Shown one piece after another: positions 21,601 through 31,684 of a stretch of DNA of 64,000 bases. The stretch lies in NCBI GenBank assembly GCA_024345305.1, contig BRON01000015.1, forward strand, positions 1,178,001-1,242,000, given 5' to 3'. A model generated the notes under the pieces. The model was not told where the DNA came from. It saw only the letters and a list, made by a program, of their open reading frames with translations, and did not search any database. Source of the stretch: Mrakia gelida (lineage: Eukaryota > Basidiomycota > Tremellomycetes > Cystofilobasidiales > Mrakiaceae). The position numbers and the translations under genes are program-made. Within the stretch, counting starts at the first letter, position 1, and each line of letters starts with the position of its first letter.

Positions 21601-22995
21601 GATCTTGTCGACTCCTGTTGCCGCGAGTGCTACGTCTTCTCCTCCTGAGCCGACTCCCTTGAAGTCGCTCACGTCCAGCATGTAGAGGTTCTTCGACACC
21701 TCTTTTCCCTCCATGAACAGCGATCCGTCTCGAAGGAACTGGCATCGCTTGTTGGTTTGGGTTGTCCCCTTGCTGGGGAACCTGGTCTCGACTCCTTTGT
21801 TACCGAGTTGACCAATACTGATGAGGTTGCTGAACCCTGGGATGTGGTATACGTCGGAGATGGTGAAGGCCTTCCTTGATCCTTTCACGGTGGTCTGGAG
21901 GTGGATGGAGCCGATGCCGAGGATCTGAACGATTGACCCGTTGGCCGTCGTGACCGTTCCGTTGTGCGCCTTGTATGTTACGAAGCGTTCCCGGTCCCCG
22001 ACGATGTGGTTTGATGCTCCACTATCGGCGATGTATCCATGCTTGGTTTGAGCGAAGAGCGCTTGGGCCGACGTCGCGATGTCGGATCCGGCTTGAAGAC
22101 CGTAGTCTACGAGGTGCGCCTCTTCCCTATCCTTCCAGTTCCCCTTGTTCTCCTTCTTCCCCTTCCCGAACTTCCTTCCCTTTCCACCTTGTCCCTGCCC
22201 CGTGGGCTTTCCTCCATTCAACTCCCAGCACTCCGACTTGAAGTGTCCGACCTTGTTGCAGTGATGGCACTTGGCGGTCCTCTTGTCGACTAGGAGGGCT
22301 GTTTCCTTCGACGATGAAGTACCGGTCGGTTTGAGGGACTCGTGAGTCCTTACGTGGATGAGGAGGGATGTGGCGACGGCGGTTGGGTTGAGTTCTTGTT
22401 TTGATTCTTGTGCCTGGAGCGTTTGGTGTTGAATGAATTGTTCGAGTGATGCGGGTAACCCACTGAGGAAGAACATTGAGCTCATCCTGTCTGGGATGTT
22501 GAGGCCGAGAGCTGACATGTCGTCGATGATCCTTTGGAATTCGTCGATGTACTCCTGTACTGGTTCTCCCTCCTCCATCTTGAGGTCCCTCATCCTTCGG
22601 ATGGCCATGACCTCTCCCGCTCCTCCTTCCACCTTGTGAGTCTTCCGCAGAAGATCCCATGCCTCCTTTGCGTGTTTGCAGTTCCGGATCCGAGGTAGTT
22701 CTCGGTCACTGACCGCCATTTGAATCCTGTGGAGCGCGAACTCGTCCATAAGGTCCCATTCTTCGATGTCCTTGACGTTGTTCTGCTGCTTCACGACCTC
22801 TTGTCCGGTGGTGTCCTTTTCCATAATTTCCGGGGTGAGGTTGGGCCTGGTTTTCGTACCGAGGACGACGGGCTTGATTCCTGCTTCTCCAAAAGCGATC
22901 TCCATCCTTACTGACCACGTCTCGTAGTTGGTACCATCGAGAGCAGTGAGTTTGAACAGCTTGTGATCTAGCTTCTTGGAGCAGTTGCTTGACAT
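18688..22995 (-). CDS. Ty1/copia gag-pol polyprotein, copy 2
   Basis: 1435 residues, same domain order and catalytic residues as copy 1 (zinc knuckle here CHHCNKVGHFKSEC, protease DSGA, integrase D-D35-E, YVDD, RNase H). It differs from copy 1 at scattered positions: SNCSKKL for SNYSKKL, RMSSMFF for RMSTMFF, GSYGQGQ for GSYGRGQ, IAASED for ITASED, LALYNH for LAFYNH, KLNYCP for KLTYCP. No frameshift; probably competent. Confidence 0.95.
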   Translation of the reverse strand: MSSNCSKKLDHKLFKLTALDGTNYETWSVRMEIAFGEAGIKPVVLGTKTRPNLTPEIMEKDTTGQEVVKQQNNVKDIEEWDLMDEFALHRIQMAVSDRELPRIRNCKHAKEAWDLLRKTHKVEGGAGEVMAIRRMRDLKMEEGEPVQEYIDEFQRIIDDMSALGLNIPDRMSSMFFLSGLPASLEQFIQHQTLQAQESKQELNPTAVATSLLIHVRTHESLKPTGTSSSKETALLVDKRTAKCHHCNKVGHFKSECWELNGGKPTGQGQGGKGRKFGKGKKENKGNWKDREEAHLVDYGLQAGSDIATSAQALFAQTKHGYIADSGASNHIVGDRERFVTYKAHNGTVTTANGSIVQILGIGSIHLQTTVKGSRKAFTISDVYHIPGFSNLISIGQLGNKGVETRFPSKGTTQTNKRCQFLRDGSLFMEGKEVSKNLYMLDVSDFKGVGSGGEDVALAATGVDKIEVLHRRLGHASISAMEELSRQKLLPTFTKKDIIGFKERICVPCVEGKQHRTPFPTSTTKTTSPLELVHTDLAGPMPIASAQGMRYMMTIWDDFSNYHWSFALKRKSETLATFITWRKREEKRTNHVVKRIRSDNGGEYTSKDYEFYLRDEGITKETTIPHTPQQNGKAERGMRTIEEKITCALRDARDLDGSYWAEAMNYATYTINRIPSSSVNSQTPYQAYYKRKPDLTAMRTFGALAYALNLQKIKHQPKSIKCIFLGYGDLNGKKAYRLQVHGDPKRSILHSRDVIFDETRGVHQTVELPGMGQAGIKEDHKEEEEEEKELEEDKGEEQHLLKSNQQDPVRGTEARKPNPSRVKHSYTYEPIIDEPAVDLSGSYGQGQRHKKPLTGTGDSARFVQTDYDITDFISEDFAGHAQATQPKLEDLPPPSVPNTYGEAMASEHAYFWREAMDEEMVSMEGNGVFELTELPSGSKTVRGRWVYALKKEADGRITRFKARWVAKGFSQQEGVDYVETYAPVSKLNSLRIVLAIAASEDLDLVQGDFKTAFLTADLVETVFMEQPTGYEQKGADKKKLVVHLLKALYGLKQSPLALYNHSSKFFQTQLNLHPLEADPCIYIGHRKGRRIMLVQYVDDFVAAGDKEDLEWVMTEIQKEFKIDDRGDLNPGTILGIDVTRDRKAGTMDLSQKRYVQTVLERFNMVGAKPNKVPMDDFRQLSVQSEDSGSEKLDGVPYLEAVGSLMYLQVCTRPDIAFAVGVLSRFSSDPRRVHWGAVKKVMRYLQGSADTSLQLGGHSDAPIAELWTDSDYAGDTESRRSTTGFVVKVFGSTVIWASRRQKAISLSSLEAEYIALSAGCRSLRWVAKILAELGYDTGSIPVNVDNQGAIETTKNGTHSEKTKHIDVAYKYGREAQQRGFIKLNYCPTEDMQADILTKALGVEKLERFKKSLNIQKEPSRMDQKTSGDMDGNPQRGK

Positions 22996-23041
22996 GACGA
23001 AGGATTGCTGAGCGGGTGGTGGCGAACTGGTGCTGATAACG

Positions 23042-23271
23042 TGTTGTTGGGTCGTCCACTTGAGCTTAGGGATGTCTGCAGGATGTGGTTCAAAGCTTGT
23101 TGTATAAAGCTAGCTACTCGAAAGGTTTATATACTATGGAAATGGTCACGTGATCTGAAGGTAGCTTACAAAGCTGTTGTTCACTAAGGAGGGTTACTGA
23201 CATGGGGACTGAACGAGACGCGTTACTAAGCTACTACGTAAGACCTCTCTGCGAGTCGCCACCTTCCAACA
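23042..23271 (-). repeat. 5' LTR of copia-1 copy 2
   Basis: 230 bp; carries the same E-box and TATA arrangement as copy 1. Confidence 0.92.
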
Positions 23272-23470
23272 CTGACTTCTTTCGTCCCGTCGCTCCAGGC
23301 TAGTTCTCGGCCCTCCTTGAACTCGCTCAATTCGACCATCGCCCAATGTCCTACAGCAACTTTACAGAGCTCCAACTTGGCAATCTGACCCAAAGCGACT
23401 TCCTGGCTTCATTTTGATGGAGGGAATGAGCGGGGAGGTGAAAAAGAGAGAAAACACAGCCTGTCGTTTT

Positions 23471-23498
23471 TGCTGGAAGGTGGCGACTCGCAGAGAGG
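23471..23498 (+). repeat. Isolated copia-1 LTR tip
   Basis: TGCTGGAAGGTGGCGACTCG and the next bases match the first ~28 bases of the sense LTR with one mismatch, in the opposite orientation to copies 1-3. The rest of the LTR is missing. Confidence 0.6.
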
Positions 23499-23689
23499 CG
23501 CTCGAGTACCGTGTCCGTCACCCTCCCTTGTACTCTCATTCTTTGAGGCTATCCTCACATTACTTGGCCTTTCGTAGTATTTATACCTCTGTGAGTCAGT
23601 GGTCGTACGGTGATAAGATGGAGCGAACGGGTGTGTTAAAAGGAAGGAGGCGGACAAAAAGACGGCTTGTGGACGAGTGAGAACGCTTT

Positions 23690-24250
23690 TTTCTTTTCGG
23701 CTTCCTTGCAAAGAGGGACTCTCAGCTCACACCACTTTCTTCTTCCCCTCTAAGTGCAAAGCTGTTAGATACTGCTCGATCGGTACGTCGACGACTTCAA
23801 CTCCTCGTCTCGTCACGTCGCCTCGTTTTTTGATCTCTCGTCTCGTCTTCGCTTCACGCACAGATCATCAGCAAGCTCACTGGAAGAAATGCAAAGTCTT
23901 TTACCGACCCCAGACAGGTAGGCACTGCGAGTAAGTCTCGCACATCTCCTTATCTACACGAGTCAGGGTACATCGCTCTCTCTCAAGGATGCCAAAATCT
24001 TCTTCGGGTCGCCAAACTACTCCATCAATGGGATACGGCATTCCCACCGTTCACGTCTACGTCGACCATCAAAGAGCAATCGCAACAGCCAAGAACCGGA
24101 ACCATTCGGAGAGGTTGTTTTGCGCGGGGAAGGATCAATCGCAGTGATCCTCTTTCTCTCTTGCTCTTCTCATCACCCTCCCAGGCCTTCTGAAACCCCT
24201 GAACCTAAAGCTCGTCAAAAACCAGCTCTGGTGGGGTGATATCTGAGGGT
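23690..24250 (+). pseudogene. MYND-type zinc finger fragment
   Basis: Two pieces separated by an intron with a GTACGT donor (near 23792) and a CACAG end (near 23862) join to CKAVRYCSIDHQQAHWKKCK, the core of a MYND zinc finger, a protein-interaction module. A preceding CKE at 23707-23715 would complete the first CxxC pair, but no GT donor separates it from CKAVRYC, so the reading is broken or I have missed a splice. Downstream 23940-24240 has coding-like sequence in more than one frame. Likely a remnant. Confidence 0.35.
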
Positions 24251-24571
24251 CGTGCTCCCTCTGACATTTGAAAAGAAGGACAGATGACCTGGACAGAGCT
24301 GAAGGACGGAAGGAAGGAAGGAAGACGCTTCACAGTTCCCCTTCGTCACTTCTCCATTGTTTCGATTGCTTGAAACAGGAGAGACGCACTAGCAAAAATT
24401 TGTCGCGGGGACTGCTTGCTTTGATGAGAAGGGAGAAATGAAGGAGGAGACGGGATAGTTGTACCCTGGTGCCTCCGTGCCTCCTCCGCAGTCTGGACCT
24501 GGCGAATCACGGAGAGCTCAAAGGAGCCGAGAACTCCTTCCCTTTCTTCCTTGACCACATCCTGACCATCC

Positions 24572-25250
24572 ATGTCAAATCCATCCCTCCCTTCCCATCT
24601 CAACACGGACTCTCCCCTCACCCACTCGGACTCCAAAGACCCCTCCTCCTCCCCGTCCTCTTCCCACCAGCGAACCTTTCCCTACATCCTCTCACTTATC
24701 CAACAACCCCTCTTCCTACTCGCCCTAGACCCAGCCGTCTTCTCCGTCGTCCGGTCTTCCGAAGACCCATCCCTCTACATCATCACAGACACCATCGGGT
24801 TTAAACCCTTCACCTACACCTTCAATTGGTCTGTGCGCTTTACGCCTCTCCCCGATGGCTGCTTGCTCGAAGGAGGTCCCGCGCCTGGCGTTCTCTCAAG
24901 CAGGATCCGCTACACCGTCGAGGAATTCATGGCCGAGACTCGAATAGGAGACGAGCCTAAACGTTTTTGCAGGGCACAGGTCGAAGTCAGCTGTGTGCCT
25001 ACGTGGATGGGGTGCGTCTGGATGGGATCAGTCCTCTGGCAGGTTGCGTGTCAGGAGGAGCTACTTCGAAGGCTCACAACGAAGATCGAGCAGCTGAGAC
25101 CCCCTCTCAGAGGCGTCGAGAAGGTAAACATGATACTTCGCTCTGTCGTGGCTTCCGCTGGCAAATCTGACCCCGAGCTTTGTTGTTCCCTCCACCTGCT
25201 TGTTCAAGCAGGTAACCATCCGGCAGCAAACTGGATCGCTTTCAAGATGA
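24572..25250 (+). CDS. SRPBCC/START-like fold protein (DUF7053-like), paralog 2
   Basis: Exon 1 24572-25123 and exon 2 25212-25250, joined across an 88-nt intron (GTAAAC donor, CTGACC branch site, CAAGCAG end), give 196 residues. It shares with the protein at 11414-12094 the block FPYILSLIQQPLFL, a DPS-YIITD motif and VRFTPLPDGCLLEGG, in the same order and at similar spacing, with overall divergence. Serine-rich N-terminus. Role unknown; the fold suggests a lipid or other hydrophobic ligand. Confidence 0.6.
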
Positions 25251-25779
25251 TCAGTTCCCTGCGACACTGATGGAGCCCACACCCATCAAAGTACGGTTGT
25301 TTCTCTATACTTCTCCGATCGTCACAGCCGGGCTGACCACTCATCTTTTATCAATGTCGGTCTTTAACAGTGAAAGAAGAAAGATCGAACAAGTGGTTCC
25401 TGGAGAGAGAAAAAGATGGAGATCGGAATTCACCGGCAGCGAAGAAAGAAGGAATGAAGATGACCCTCAGATGTCTACCGTCAAATCGCTCGCGAGCTCA
25501 GTTTCGGTCCCTTCCCTTCCTTCTCTTCCGTCTCGTCGGTGAGTCGAAGGCGCGTTCGCAAGCCAGCTCGTTCAACCATCTTTCTCAACACACTGCTCTA
25601 TCTTCTTCGCTTCGTTCCGACGAGTGCTCTAGGAAACTCTTCAAGGACTCAATCCATCAAGCATCCTGTTCCCCCTCGTCCCAAAACCTCTACACCTCTT
25701 CAACTAAGTCCAGACCCATCTATGATCCTGCTTCCACTCATCCCTCAGCTCGACGACAGCCCTCCCCAACATCGCCAAA

Positions 25780-26520
25780 AGTTGTTCAGTTGCGAATATC
25801 ACCTTCTCCTTCCTCAGTCAGAAACAAGAAAGAAGTAGAAGAGGGAAGGAGGGGAAAGGAAGGGAAGCGGGCCAGAGAACTCACTCGATCTGGAAGAGAT
25901 AGGGAGTTTGGGCAATCACTGCTTGACGAAATGGGAGCAGGGCTGCTGGCATCCAGATTGATTCCAACCTCTCTCAACCCGTCCTTTAGCGACGCGATCC
26001 CATGCGACGGCAATTTCGTGTCGTCCTTTTGCCTCGAAGTCGGAGGCTTCGTCCCAAAATCATCAACGGATCTACTACCTGCAGGGTTTTCCGATGCCAC
26101 AGAAGAGGAAGGAGCGAGCAAGAGGGAAGAGGAGGTTCAGCTCTCTGTTCGGCGCTTGCACTCCACCCGTCCTTGCCTCCCTCGAACAACTGAGAGAACG
26201 GCCTGAAAAGAGTACTGACCGAGAGCCGTAACGATGAAGTAGACCGTGAGATAGAGCTGAGCCACGCAACTGTTAAAGATCCACGCCGCCTGGCTCCCGC
26301 TATCCAACCACTTCTCCCCCTCCGGTCTGTCCGTCATCAGAACCACATCTCAAAGGAAAGCGAACGACAGCCAGTGGAGCAGCCTCGCCAGGCCGTTCCA
26401 CCACTGCTCATCTTCCCTCGCGTCCGCGGCAAAGGCGTAAAGGAAAAATTGCGAACGATGAGGGGTCTGAAGAGGTTGAGGAGCAAGGAGAAGACTTGCC
26501 CTCCTCGCTCTCGCTCAATC
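25780..26520 (-). pseudogene. Damaged membrane-protein gene
   Basis: Minus-strand segment coding QFFLYAFAADAREDEQWW, then LARLLHWLSFAFL, an in-frame TGA at 26350-26352, and straight on in the same frame to DVVLMTDRPEGEKWLDSG and NSCVAQLYLTVYFIVTAL, with a donor-like GTCAGT near 26233. Further exons (FEGGKDGWSASAEQ; DDFGTKPPTSRQKDD) follow to about 25780. At least two membrane segments. The GAG before the second part could be a weak splice end instead of a stop-interrupted frame. Family not recognised. Confidence 0.35.
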
Positions 26521-26647
26521 CCTACATCGCTTTATAACCTGCGGTGCCGTTTCTAGGGCTCCCATTTCTCCACTTGTTTCAAAGCAACCCGATTGGGCCC
26601 TTTGTGTTGGAAAGAAGGAGTGGAGAGGTGAAACTGAAGGATAGAGA

Positions 26648-26874
26648 TGTTGTTGGGTCGTCCACTTGAGCTTAGGGATGTCTGCAGGATGTGGTTCAAA
26701 GCTTGTTGTATAAAGCTAGCTACTCGAAAGGTTTATATACTATGGAAATGGTCACGTGATCTGAAGGTAGCTTACAAAGCTGTTTACGAAGAATGGTTAC
26801 TACCAAGGGGACTGAACGAGACGCGTTACTAAGCTACTACGTAAGATCTCTCTGCGAGTCGCCACCTTCCAACA
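26648..26874 (-). repeat. 3' LTR of copia-1 copy 3 (subtype 1)
   Basis: 227 bp, carrying TACCAAGG, CTACTACG and GATCTCTC, the same variants as the solo LTR at 38340-38566 and unlike both LTRs of copy 1. Confidence 0.92.
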
Positions 26875-26904
26875 CTCCCACTCGACGAGCTGAGAGTCCT
26901 TCCT

Positions 26905-29900
26905 TCATTTCCCCCTCTGCGGGTTTCCATCCATGTCTCCGCTGGTCTTTTGATCCACGCGCGAGGTTTCCTTCTGGATGTTGAGCGATTTCTTAAACCG
27001 TTCGAGCTTTTCGACTCCGAGAGCCTTGGTGAGGATGTCTGCCTGCATGTCCTCGGTGGGACAGTAGTTGAGCTTGATGAATCCTCTCTGTTGGGCCTCT
27101 CGTCCGTATTTGTACGCGACGTCGATGTGCTTGGTCTTCTCCGAGTGAGTACCGTTCTTGGTTGTTTCGATGGCTCCTTGGTTGTCTACGTTTACTGGGA
27201 TCGATCCGGTGTCGTATCCGAGTTCAGCGAGGATCTTGGCGACCCATCTAAGGCTCCGGCATCCTGCGGAGAGAGCGATGTACTCTGCTTCAAGAGAAGA
27301 GAGACTGATTGCCTTTTGGCGTCGACTCGCCCAGATGACTGTGGATCCAAATACCTTGACGACGAAACCTGTTGTTGATCGTCTTGATTCCGTGTCTCCG
27401 GCGTAGTCGGAGTCGGTCCATAGTTCTGCGATTGGAGCGTCCGAGTGTCCTCCAAGTTGAAGCGACGTGTCTGCTGATCCTTGTAGGTATCGCATGACCT
27501 TCTTGACTGCTCCCCAGTGAACCCTTCGTGGGTCCGAACTGAATCGGCTGAGAACTCCGACGGCGAAGGCGATGTCCGGTCGAGTGCAGACTTGGAGGTA
27601 CATCAACGATCCCACCGCTTCGAGGTAGGGTACTCCGTCCAGCTTCTCTGATCCCGAATCCTCCGATTGGACCGACAGTTGCCTAAAGTCGTCCATCGGA
27701 ACCTTGTTTGGTTTAGCGCCGACCATGTTGAATCGTTCGAGGACCGTTTGAACGTATCGTTTCTGGCTGAGGTCCATTGTCCCCGCCTTGCGGTCCCTCG
27801 TAACGTCGATTCCGAGGATGGTTCCTGGGTTGAGGTCTCCTCTGTCGTCGATCTTGAATTCCTTTTGGATCTCCGTCATGACCCATTCCAAATCCTCCTT
27901 GTCTCCTGCGGCGACGAAGTCGTCAACGTACTGGACCAACATGATCCGTCGTCCCTTCCTATGCCCTATGTAGATGCAAGGGTCCGCTTCGAGTGGATGG
28001 AGATTGAGTTGAGTTTGAAAGAACTTTGAGGAATGATTGTAGAACGCGAGTGGTGATTGCTTGAGTCCGTATAGGGCCTTGAGGAGATGCGCGACGAGTT
28101 TCTTCTTGTCGGCTCCCTTTTGTTCGTACCCTGTTGGCTGTTCCATGAAGACCGTTTCCACTAGGTCGGCTGTGAGGAACGCCGTCTTGAAGTCTCCTTG
28201 GACTAGATCGAGATCCTCCGATGCTGTGATGGCGAGGACGATCCTGAGTGAGTTGAGCTTTGATACCGGCGCGTACGTCTCGACGTAGTCGACTCCTTCT
28301 TGCTGACTGAATCCCTTGGCGACCCATCTAGCTTTGAAGCGAGTAATCCTCCCGTCGGCTTCTTTCTTGAGCGCGTAGACCCAGCGACCTCTGACCGTTT
28401 TTGATCCTGAGGGTAGCTCTGTGAGTTCAAAGACTCCGTTCCCTTCCATCGACACCATCTCTTCGTCCATCGCTTCCCTCCAGAAGTATGCGTGCTCCGA
28501 CGCCATGGCTTCTCCGTATGTATTTGGGACGGAGGGTGGTGGAAGATCCTCGAGTTTGGGTTGCGTCGCTTGAGCGTGTCCGGCGAAGTCCTCCGAAATG
28601 AAGTCGGTGATGTCGTAGTCTGTCTGGACAAATCTTGCCGAGTCTCCTGTTCCTGTGAGAGGTTTCTTGTGCCGTTGACCTCGTCCGTAGCTCCCACTCA
28701 AATCGACAGCCGGTTCATCGATGATGGGCTCGTAAGTGTAGGAGTGCTTGACGCGTGATGGGTTGGGTTTCCTTGCCTCGGTCCCCCTGACCGGGTCTTG
28801 TTGGTTGGACTTGAGTAGGTGCTGTTCCTCTCCTTTGTCCTCCTCCAGTTCCTTCTCTTCTTCTTCCTCCTCCTTGTGGTCCTCCTTGATTCCGGCTTGT
28901 CCCATTCCTGGTAGCTCCACCGTCTGGTGGACTCCACGTGTTTCGTCGAAGATAACGTCCCGAGAATGAAGGATCGACCGCTTGGGGTCTCCATGGACTT
29001 GAAGTCGATAGGCCTTCTTCCCGTTGAGATCGCCGTATCCGAGGAAGATGCACTTGATGCTCTTGGGTTGATGCTTGATCTTTTGAAGGTTGAGCGCGTA
29101 AGCGAGAGCTCCGAACGTCCGCATTGCAGTGAGGTCGGGCTTCCTTTTGTAGTAGGCTTGGTAGGGGGTTTGAGAGTTGACTGAGGATGAGGGAATGCGG
29201 TTGATTGTGTATGTGGCGTAGTTCATGGCTTCCGCCCAGTAGGATCCGTCGAGGTCCCTCGCGTCTCGTAGCGCGCAGGTGATCTTCTCCTCGATGGTTC
29301 GCATTCCTCGTTCGGCCTTGCCGTTTTGTTGCGGTGTGTGTGGGATAGTCGTTTCCTTGGTGATTCCTTCGTCCCGGAGATAGAACTCGTAGTCCTTCGA
29401 CGTGTATTCCCCACCGTTGTCTGACCTGATCCGTTTGACGACGTGATTGGTCCTTTTCTCCTCCCTTTTCCTCCAGGTGATGAATGTTGCCAGTGTTTCC
29501 GACTTCCTCTTCAATGCGAACGACCAGTGGTAGTTGCTGAAGTCGTCCCAGATCGTCATCATGTAACGCATTCCTTGAGCCGAGGCGATTGGCATCGGTC
29601 CGGCGAGATCCGTGTGGACGAGTTCGAGAGGTGAAGTGGTTTTGGTGGTGGAGGTGGGGAATGGAGTTCGATGTTGTTTCCCTTCGACGCAAGGTACGCA
29701 GATCCTTTCCTTGAATCCGATGATGTCCTTTTTGGTGAAGGTTGGTAGGAGCTTCTGACGAGACAACTCCTCCATGGCGGAGATAGAAGCGTGACCGAGC
29801 CGGCGATGAAGGACCTCGATCTTGTCGACTCCTGTTGCCGCGAGTGCTACGTCTTCTCCTCCTGAGCCGACTCCCTTGAAGTCGCTCACGTCCAGCATGT

Positions 29901-31213
29901 AGAGGTTCTTCGACACCTCTTTTCCCTCCATGAACAGCGATCCGTCTCGAAGGAACTGGCATCGCTTGTTGGTTTGGGTTGTCCCCTTGCTGGGGAACCT
30001 GGTCTCGACTCCTTTGTTACCGAGTTGACCAATACTGATGAGGTTGCTGAACCCTGGGATGTGGTATACGTCGGAGATGGTGAAGGCCTTCCTTGATCCT
30101 TTCACGGTGGTCTGGAGGTGGATGGAGCCGATGCCGAGGATCTGAACGATTGACCCGTTGGCCGTCGTGACCGTTCCGTTGTGCGCCTTGTATGTTACGA
30201 AGCGTTCCCGGTCCCCGACGATGTGGTTTGATGCTCCACTATCGGCGATGTATCCATGCTTGGTTTGAGCGAAGAGCGCTTGGGCCGACGTCGCGATGTC
30301 GGATCCGGCTTGAAGACCGTAGTCTACGAGGTGCGCCTCTTCCCTATCCTTCCAGTTCCCCTTGTTCTCCTTCTTCCCCTTCCCGAACTTCCTTCCCTTT
30401 CCACCTTGTCCCTGCCCCGTGGGCTTTCCTCCATTCAACTCCCAGCACTCCGACTTGAAGTGTCCGACCTTGTTGCAGTGATGGCACTTGGCGGTCCTCT
30501 TGTCGACTAGGAGGGCTGTTTCCTTCGACGATGAAGTACCTGTCGGTTTGAGAGACTCGTGAGTCCTTACGTGGATGAGGAGGGATGTGGCGACGGCGGT
30601 TGGGTTGAGTTCTTGTTTTGATTCTTGCGCCTGGAGCGTTTGGTGTTGAATGAATTGTTCGAGTGATGCAGGTAATCCACTGAGGAAGAACATTGTGCTC
30701 ATCCTGTCTGGGATGTTGAGGCCGAGAGCTGACATGTCGTCGATGATCCTTTGGAATTCGTCGATGTACTCCTGTACTGGTTCTCCCTCCTCCATCTTGA
30801 GGTCCCTCATCCTTCGGATGGCCATGACCTCTCCCGCTCCTCCTTCCACCTTGTGAGTCTTCCTCAGAAGATCCCATGCCTCCTTTGCGTGTTTGCAGTT
30901 CCGGATCCGAGGTAGTTCTCGGTCGCTGACCGCCATTTGAATCCTGTGGAGCGCGAACTCGTCCATATGGTCCCATTCTTCGATGTCCTTGACGTTGTTC
31001 TGCTGCTTCACGACCTCTTGTCCGGTGGTGTCCTTTTCCATAATTTCCGGGGTGAGGTTGGGCCTGGTTTTCGTACCGAGGACGACGGGCTTGATTCCTG
31101 CTTCTCCAAAAAGCGATCTCCATCCTTACTGACCACGTCTCGTAGTTGGTACCATCGAGAGCAGTGAGTTTGAACAGCTTGTGATCCAGCTTCTTGGAGT
31201 AGTTGCTTGACAT
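26905..31213 (-). pseudogene. Ty1/copia gag-pol, copy 3, frameshifted near the N-terminus
   Basis: Starts at the same ATG as the other copies (31213) but has five A residues at 31108-31112 where they have four, shifting the frame after about 35 codons. From 31041 the normal frame is open for 1378 residues with all catalytic motifs intact (zinc knuckle CHHC, DSGA, D-D35-E, YVDD, RNase H). Private changes include EEWDHMDEF and ETSRVD. The single homopolymer insertion could be a sequencing error, in which case the ORF would be complete. Confidence 0.85.
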
Positions 31214-31262
31214 GACGAAGGATTGTTGCTTAGCGAGTGGTGGCGAACTGGTGCTGATAACG

Positions 31263-31492
31263 TGTTGTTGGGTCGTCCACTTGAGCTTAGGGATGTCTGC
31301 AGGATGTGGTTCAAAGCTTGTTGTATAAAGCTAGCTACTCGAAAGGTTTATATACTATGGAAATGGTCACGTGATCTGAAGGTAGCTTACAAAGCTGTTG
31401 TTCACTAAGGAGGGTTACTGACATGGGGACTGAACGAGACGCGTTACTAAGCTACTACGTAAGACCTCTCTGCGAGTCGCCACCTTCCAACA
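31263..31492 (-). repeat. 5' LTR of copia-1 copy 3 (subtype 2)
   Basis: 230 bp, of the copy 2 type. It differs in subtype from the LTR at the other end of the same element. Confidence 0.92.
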
Positions 31493-31684
31493 CCTTCTCC
31501 CAAACCACAACCCGCGAAGCTTGTCCCCGTCCCTTTTCAACCATGTCCCTGTCTACTTCCTTTTCGAGCACAGGTGTTTGCTCCCTGCCGCAGTGCCGTA
31601 ACCCCTTTCTTCAGCTTCAAACACTGCTCGGGAGCAAGGTCTTTGAGCTCACCTACCCCCACCCCAACCTCCCCAACGGAATTG

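Larger units (their letters stand above)
18428..23271 (-). mobile_element. Full-length Ty1/copia retrotransposon, copia-1 copy 2
   Basis: 4844 bp on the minus strand with 230-bp LTRs at 18428-18657 and 23042-23271, flanked by perfect CTGAC duplications (18423-18427 and 23272-23276). The LTRs are the second subtype, with TTGTTCACTAAGGAGGG where copy 1 has TTTACGAAGAATGG (plus strand). Interior intact; an independent recent insertion. Confidence 0.95.
26648..31492 (-). mobile_element. Mosaic Ty1/copia retrotransposon, copia-1 copy 3
   Basis: Minus-strand element with mismatched LTRs: the left, 26648-26874, is 227 bp of subtype 1; the right, 31263-31492, is 230 bp of subtype 2. No target duplication: left flank AGAGA, right flank CCTTC. 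Interior residues switch repeatedly between copy 1-like and copy 2-like states. A +1 A in a homopolymer at 31108-31112 breaks the ORF near its start. Confidence 0.93.
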
